10,932 bases of DNA from Candidatus Heimdallarchaeota archaeon (lineage in GTDB: Archaea; Asgardarchaeota; Heimdallarchaeia; Heimdallarchaeales; Kariarchaeaceae): positions 1-10,932 of the forward strand of contig JAOUKW010000112.1 of NCBI GenBank assembly GCA_029882335.1, written 5' to 3'. The notes under the pieces are model-generated. The model was given only the letters and a program-made list of their open reading frames with translations. It had not been told where the DNA came from and made no database searches. Numbering within the stretch: position 1 is the stretch's first letter; each line of letters begins with the position of its first letter. Both the position numbers and the translations under genes were made by a program. Positions 7,273 through 10,932 of the stretch are shown one piece after another.

Positions 7273-9543
7273 TTAAATATAGTATATACGTGTTGCAGAT
7301 ACCCCATATTTATTTAATTCAGCAACTTTGACTATAACATAATAAGCTTCCATTGGTGATGTTATATTTTCCAAATCCAATCCGGTTTTTTTCAATTCAG
7401 TAATTACTGTATTTATGTGGCAAAAGTTATTCTCAAAACTTTTATTGATTGCATAAAGTATCTGAGCATGGTGTTCTTTGATTATTTCATTTTCTTCTTC
7501 AATTTCTTCTGCTACAGTTGAAATTGCGGGTTGATCTAATTCGATTGCTGATTCATCAAGATTGACTGGTTCTTGTTCCATATCTTCAGTTTCTTCTTCA
7601 TCAAAAAATTCTAATGGAAAATCTATCAAATCATCAATGGATATTGAACTTTCTTGGTCTTGGGCTAATTGTATTTCACTACTTCTCTCCATTAGCACTG
7701 CCTTACTGGTAATATCAAATATATCTATACCTATTTTTTCTAAAAGGAAAATAACATTACTAATTGACCACTCAAAGGATAGATCATCTTTAAAATATAA
7801 CAAAGATAGGTAGCCAAGATTTAGATCAGACAAATTATTATGACTATGTATTCGATGGATAATATTACTTTCTAATTTTAAAATAGACTCATCAAATGGA
7901 TTATTTGTAATCAAAATCAAATAATCAATCATCCCAAGTTTAATTAATGAAATTACCTTTTGTAATTTCTTCTTCTTCAATCTGCTTTTCTTTGGATTGA
8001 AATCAAATTCAACAGCGATCCTTCTATTATCCCGTAACTCTTGACCTACTTCAAAGTATAGATGAGGAGTAATCCCTGAATTTCCCAGATTAGGATTAGT
8101 ACTTATATTTTTCAAATTTTTGGTTGATTTATTTATTTCATTCAACATGAGATGAAAATTATCTTTCAACCGATTTATTCTGTCTTTATATTTAATATCA
8201 TCACTAAAAAACTTATTTTTAAATACTACTGCTTCATTGTAGGATAAATCAGGTAAGGAGGAATTTTTAAAAATAGTGTATGCATTGAAAATATCATTTA
8301 CATATAATATTTCTTGATTTGTTCGCATCTCATCTATGGCTTGATTGAGTTTTTTTAGTATTTGATACAGGTTTTTATTGGTTAACATATACAAATAATG
8401 TATTGTTTCATCGGTAAAGGGATATAAAGGATGTAAGCTAGGGGTGGCAAGTCCATTTGTCCTCCAATAACTACTCAAATAATGTTGAATCACTGTTAAT
8501 ATTTCCTCAATAGGTAATGGTTGAAGAAAAATATTATTACCAAATGTCCAGTCATTTATTTGTTTAATCATATCTTCCTCTAATTGGTCTTCAATCAGTG
8601 TAAAAAGAGCCGTAGTACCAGATATGACAAAAAATAGTGAATTTATCGTTTTTAAATTTAATAAAATGGTAAATAATCGTTTAAAATTATCCTTGATATT
8701 TTTTATTGATGTTTCAACATCGTCAATAATGAATAGAATCTGTGTATTAGGTGAAATCCAATCAAAAATTTTAAGCAGGTCATTGAATGCCTTTCTACAT
8801 TCTTTCTCATGGGTAATATCAAAATCTTGGAATCGTTTTTGTCCCTTTAATCCTCGAATGGCATTGAATGTTTCTGGGTTTTGAAATCCGGAATATAACA
8901 ATGCAGAGAATAAATCAAAATTATTTATAGGCAATTGGCTGGATATTTTATGATAATTCGATTCAAAAAAATTCCAAAACTTAACTAAAAAATTAAGATT
9001 ATCCATCACCTGATGAATTTTATGTGGATTTATAACAGCTTCCTCATATAATGAATTTTGAATTCCTAATTTATTCAATTGATTACTAAATGTACTCTTT
9101 TCAGTGATATTCTCAATTGTTTGGAGTATTTTTATACATATATTATACCCTAACCATTTAATTATTTCATTTTCAAGCATCTTATCAATTACAATTGAAT
9201 AAAAATCCTTGAATGTAAATTCATATTGAAAATGAAGCGGATCTATTGGTATAGTTATGAATATTTCATTTTTTGTAAAATCAAGGGAATTTATTTTTTT
9301 ACGAATGAACTCTCTCAATAATCCTGTTTTACCAGTACCATTAATACCCTGTAAAAAACATAATCCCGACAGGTGATTCTTGGTAATATCTGATGAAATT
9401 CTTTCTAATAATTTGATTTCCTTATTTCTACTGACAAAAATACTATTTGTAAAACCCTCTCCAATTGGAAATAAATCTTTACCATCAATCAACAATTTAT
9501 CATATTTTGTCTTTCCTGGAAAGTCAATTGTGATAAAGGTCAT
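7273..9543 (-). CDS. AAA/STAND-like P-loop ATPase with possible nuclease-like module
   Basis: A 756-aa multidomain ATPase of unrecognised specific family. The N-terminal segment FVSRNKEIKLL (36-46) resembles the box preceding archaeal ATPase/AAA_16 domains. It is followed by Walker A GINGTGKT (66-73), Walker B ILFIIDD (269-275), and a sensor-1-like FFVISGT (304-310). A helical region follows (about 345-470). Residues about 495-550 contain VEFDF (511-515) followed by a lysine-rich stretch, and an LIKLGMIDYLILIT segment, reminiscent of the beta-alpha-beta core of PD-(D/E)XK nuclease-like domains. This is tentative. An acidic Glu/Asp-rich linker (about 635-690) precedes a 65-residue C-terminal helical or winged-helix-like domain. 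The start is ATG at 9543 with AAGGTGG 6 nt upstream. The P-loop and Walker B are clear. Candidate roles include a defence NTPase, an ORC/Cdc6-like protein or a regulator; I cannot choose among them from sequence alone. Confidence 0.8.
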   Translation of the reverse strand: MTFITIDFPGKTKYDKLLIDGKDLFPIGEGFTNSIFVSRNKEIKLLERISSDITKNHLSGLCFLQGINGTGKTGLLREFIRKKINSLDFTKNEIFITIPIDPLHFQYEFTFKDFYSIVIDKMLENEIIKWLGYNICIKILQTIENITEKSTFSNQLNKLGIQNSLYEEAVINPHKIHQVMDNLNFLVKFWNFFESNYHKISSQLPINNFDLFSALLYSGFQNPETFNAIRGLKGQKRFQDFDITHEKECRKAFNDLLKIFDWISPNTQILFIIDDVETSIKNIKDNFKRLFTILLNLKTINSLFFVISGTTALFTLIEDQLEEDMIKQINDWTFGNNIFLQPLPIEEILTVIQHYLSSYWRTNGLATPSLHPLYPFTDETIHYLYMLTNKNLYQILKKLNQAIDEMRTNQEILYVNDIFNAYTIFKNSSLPDLSYNEAVVFKNKFFSDDIKYKDRINRLKDNFHLMLNEINKSTKNLKNISTNPNLGNSGITPHLYFEVGQELRDNRRIAVEFDFNPKKSRLKKKKLQKVISLIKLGMIDYLILITNNPFDESILKLESNIIHRIHSHNNLSDLNLGYLSLLYFKDDLSFEWSISNVIFLLEKIGIDIFDITSKAVLMERSSEIQLAQDQESSISIDDLIDFPLEFFDEEETEDMEQEPVNLDESAIELDQPAISTVAEEIEEENEIIKEHHAQILYAINKSFENNFCHINTVITELKKTGLDLENITSPMEAYYVIVKVAELNKYGVSATRIYYI

Positions 9544-9549
9544 AACTAC

Positions 9550-9556
9550 CCACCTT
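9550..9556 (-). promoter_or_regulatory. Shine-Dalgarno sequence for the 756-aa ATPase gene
   Basis: The minus strand reads AAAGGTGGGTAGTTATG, placing AAGGTGG 6 nt before the ATG at 9543. This supports the start and shows that at least some genes here use Shine-Dalgarno initiation, which matters for judging the ligase start. Confidence 0.6.
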
Positions 9557-9672
9557 TGAATTAATGCTGTGATTTATCATTTAATTACGTATGTATTTTT
9601 TATTGCTAAATATCCAAAATCAATGAAATTAATTGTAAAAACCTTATACAATCAAGGTAGTAATGTAATCTA

Positions 9673-10314
9673 TTATTTCTTGACAATTAATTTATTTAAT
9701 CCCAAATAAATATAACAGAATATTGCAAACAATATGTTTAATGCAATACCCATAGTAAAAAATCCCCGATAACCATTTTCCTTAATACTCAGAAAACCGT
9801 ATATTGGATCTTTTGTTACAAGTTGATAAATTAACGCAAATCCTAAATAACAAAGTGGATAAGCAAGTGATTTAAGTGGAAATGATTTAGCATAACTCTT
9901 TCTTTCAGTTATTAACCAGTCTAAAATGAAATAAATCGGGATAATATAATGGTTAATGATCGATGAATATTCGTGAATATCAGAGGAGTATGATGCAGTA
10001 GCAGATAATAAAATATGGAAGGCAATCCAAGTGAGGGTGATGAATGAAGTAACAGCTCCTTTGATAAATCCATATAACTTATCCATCTTTTCTGAATTTC
10101 CACCATCTAATCCATCTTTATACAGAATACTTAGTGTTAACCAAGTCGCGACAAACAAATTAGTTTGAATAGTAAAGAATTTCAGTGGTTCTAAAATCAA
10201 CTCACCGATATCTATTGCCACGATAAATCGAAATATTATACCGGTCCAGCTTATAATGACAAAAAACAATCTGAAATAGAATATTTTTCCTCTTAAAGTA
10301 TCTACAAAGCTCAT
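9673..10314 (-). CDS. Pr6Pr-like family integral membrane protein
   Basis: A 213-aa protein with about six hydrophobic segments: near residues 10-35, 47-65, 86-112, 124-140, 150-167 and 185-207. It has the landmarks of the Pr6Pr/FAR-17a-AIG1-like group: FFTIQTNLFV (46-55) at the second helix, WIAFH (about 100-104) in the third, NHYIIPIYFILDW (about 125-137) in the fourth, and YPLCYLGFALIY (about 152-163) in the fifth. The conserved Thr, Asn, His and Asp within membrane segments suggest a hydrolase-like or binding site, as proposed for AIG1/FAR-17a relatives, but the biochemical role of Pr6Pr proteins is not established. There is no cleavable signal peptide; the first helix probably serves as the anchor. 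ATG 10314 has a TATA-like box 23-32 nt upstream. It is on the same strand as the downstream ATPase but 129 bp away, so co-transcription is uncertain. Confidence 0.75.
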   Translation of the reverse strand: MSFVDTLRGKIFYFRLFFVIISWTGIIFRFIVAIDIGELILEPLKFFTIQTNLFVATWLTLSILYKDGLDGGNSEKMDKLYGFIKGAVTSFITLTWIAFHILLSATASYSSDIHEYSSIINHYIIPIYFILDWLITERKSYAKSFPLKSLAYPLCYLGFALIYQLVTKDPIYGFLSIKENGYRGFFTMGIALNILFAIFCYIYLGLNKLIVKK

Positions 10315-10336
10315 TAATTTCTATTTAAATTCATTC

Positions 10337-10346
10337 TTTATAAATA
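10337..10346 (-). promoter_or_regulatory. TATA-like box for the Pr6Pr-like gene
   Basis: On the minus strand TATTTATAAA lies 23-32 nt before the ATG at 10314, the distance expected for an archaeal leaderless transcript. The palindromic core could also be read on the plus strand. Confidence 0.4.
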
Positions 10347-10406
10347 TTTATTGTTTATTGAAATTCAACCAGCCTTTTTTACACTACAATATTGACTGCT
10401 TAAAAC

Positions 10407-10511
10407 ATGAATGAAATTATACGTACACTAAGTTTAATTGTTAGTATGCTGGCAATAAGTACTTTGTATACTGAAATATTAATATCCACTGAACTAGTAA
10501 AAGATCTATGA
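10407..10511 (+). CDS. Possible 34-aa single-helix membrane peptide
   Basis: An ATG-to-TGA frame of 34 codons begins MNEIIRTLSLIVSMLAISTL and is hydrophobic over residues 4-26, ending in a short acidic/basic tail (ELVKDL). It could be a one-helix membrane peptide, but in such AT-rich DNA a frame this short arises easily by chance, and no ribosome-binding site or close homologue is recognised. It ends just before the proposed structured RNA and may simply be the RNA's upstream region. Confidence 0.2.
   Translation: MNEIIRTLSLIVSMLAISTLYTEILISTELVKDL
10475..10485 (+). promoter_or_regulatory. Possible TATA box for the structured RNA
   Basis: AATATTAATAT lies 27-37 nt upstream of about 10512, where the proposed RNA would begin. 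The position is right for an archaeal promoter, but the motif is only an approximate match. Confidence 0.25.
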
Positions 10512-10825
10512 ATCATTACTAACAGGACTAGGTCACCACCTATCAATTAAGAAAGGACGACTGAAGGCTCAAAAATCATCATTACGATGATCAGTGAGAA
10601 GTCCTATTCTCCATGGGAGAAACGTTATTCAACAAGGTAATTTACATGATTATTTTGCGAGTGATCTAATAATGGAAAAAAACACGGAAAAACCGTTTTC
10701 AATGAGGTCTAATGGGCAGAGAAGCGGACAGAAGCCTCATAATGAAGTCTTTGCTAATTCTTATGACAAAATCATAAGGAAATTAGGTGACGATAGGCAG
10801 AGAACTGGCTGAACGTGTAGTATGT
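10512..10825 (+). ncRNA. Structured non-coding RNA, candidate RNase P RNA
   Basis: A stretch of about 314 nt with no convincing protein, purine-rich on this strand and about 36% G+C over 10501-10860 (locally 43-47%). Hairpins read by eye: a terminal helix 10514-10524/10816-10824 with bulges; 10528-10537/10786-10796; an interrupted arm 10560-10563/10592-10595 plus 10575-10580/10586-10591; 10607-10612/10616-10621; 10680-10687/10693-10699 with one bulge; 10702-10707/10735-10740; and 13 bp 10754-10766/10772-10786 with a 2-nt bulge. GAGAAGTCC (10596-10604) resembles RNase P conserved region I, GGGCAGAGAAGCGG (10714-10727) region II, and AGAGAACTGGCTGA (10799-10812) region V. The order, the length and the enclosing outer helices fit an archaeal RNase P RNA. 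Against it, the P4 pairing of regions I and V is imperfect, and GTCCT at 10601-10605 can instead pair with AGGAC at 10554-10558. A structured RNA is likely; its identity is moderate to weak. Confidence 0.5.
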
Positions 10826-10849
10826 AAGTACAAAATATTTGTACCTACA
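10823..10849. repeat. Near-perfect inverted repeat (hairpin)
   Basis: TGTAAGTACAAA and its reverse complement flank a 3-nt ATA loop, giving 11 pairs with one A-C mismatch. It overlaps the 3' end of the proposed RNA and is followed on the plus strand by an A-run rather than a T-run, so it is not a standard terminator for rightward transcription. It could be a processing hairpin or a protein-binding palindrome. Confidence 0.7.
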
Positions 10850-10932
10850 AAAAAGATCATCAAGCGGACTAATTGAAAGCTATGTAATTAATATCCAGAG
10901 ATAGAGAGAATTAGATAGATAATGAAATTGCT
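10850..10932. other. Right-edge sequence without recognised feature
   Basis: AT-rich and purine-rich sequence with no frame worth calling. It contains a second copy of AAGCGGAC (10862-10869), also present at 10722-10729 inside the candidate RNA, so the RNA or a related element may extend further right. Confidence 0.4.

Noticed and set aside
10594..10812. 72-codon open frame starting at GTG
   Set aside because: It lies wholly inside the hairpin-rich region, has no ribosome-binding site, a composition unlike a folded protein and no family resemblance; the RNA structure explains the sequence better.
10512..10825. Signal recognition particle RNA as the identity of the structured RNA
   Set aside because: The helix 8 signature (GGAA-type loop with the GAGCAG side) and the long central helix expected of archaeal SRP RNA could not be found.
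10823..10857. Intrinsic terminator
   Set aside because: The hairpin is followed by A residues, not a T-run, on the plus strand, and no leftward gene ends beside it.
1..10932. CRISPR array, tRNA or insertion sequence
   Set aside because: No regularly spaced direct repeats, no cloverleaf with a T-loop motif, and no transposase or terminal inverted repeats were seen.

Overview
The window looks like a piece of an AT-rich archaeal chromosome. The signs are an ATP-dependent archaeal/eukaryal-type DNA ligase, an RNA 3'-phosphate cyclase (RtcA) homologue, A/T-rich TATA-like boxes 23-40 nt upstream of several starts, and a Ras/Arf-like small GTPase next to an AAA-type ATPase. The small GTPase and the base composition make an Asgard (Promethearchaeota) archaeon a reasonable guess. 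This is inference from gene content, not proof.

Layout. Positions 2-1759 (+) hold the 3' part of a large multidomain protein with a complete HNH nuclease motif, TPR-like helices and a C-terminal CCHC zinc finger. Its reading frame is open to the left edge, so the gene is truncated by the window. It overlaps by one base with a divergent RtcA homologue (1759-2817, +). Converging on that, 14 bp away, is a minus-strand pair: a RecA/RadA/KaiC-type ATPase (5867-4758), then an ATP-dependent DNA ligase ending at 2832. The ligase frame continues without a stop right up to the ATPase TAA, in the same frame, with a strong Shine-Dalgarno sequence but no ATG/GTG/TTG nearby. This suggests AUA initiation, coupling or readthrough.

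A 312-bp AT-rich divergent promoter region (5868-6179) separates this pair from a 95-aa HEAT-like repeat protein (6180-6467, +). The stop codon of that gene overlaps the stop of an unusual small GTPase on the other strand (7183-6464). Upstream of the GTPase, on the same strand, lie a 756-aa P-loop ATPase with a possible restriction-nuclease-like module and an acidic linker (9543-7273), and a Pr6Pr-like six-helix membrane protein (10314-9673).

The right end (about 10512-10825, + strand) has no convincing gene but a dense set of hairpins, higher G+C than its surroundings, and local matches to RNase P RNA conserved regions I, II and V. It is best read as a structured non-coding RNA, with RNase P RNA as the leading but unproven identity.

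Functionally, the RecA-like ATPase plus ligase form a plausible DNA-repair unit. RtcA acts on RNA ends. The GTPase, HEAT-like and ATPase cluster may be a regulatory or defence-like module, but nothing in the sequence proves cooperation.
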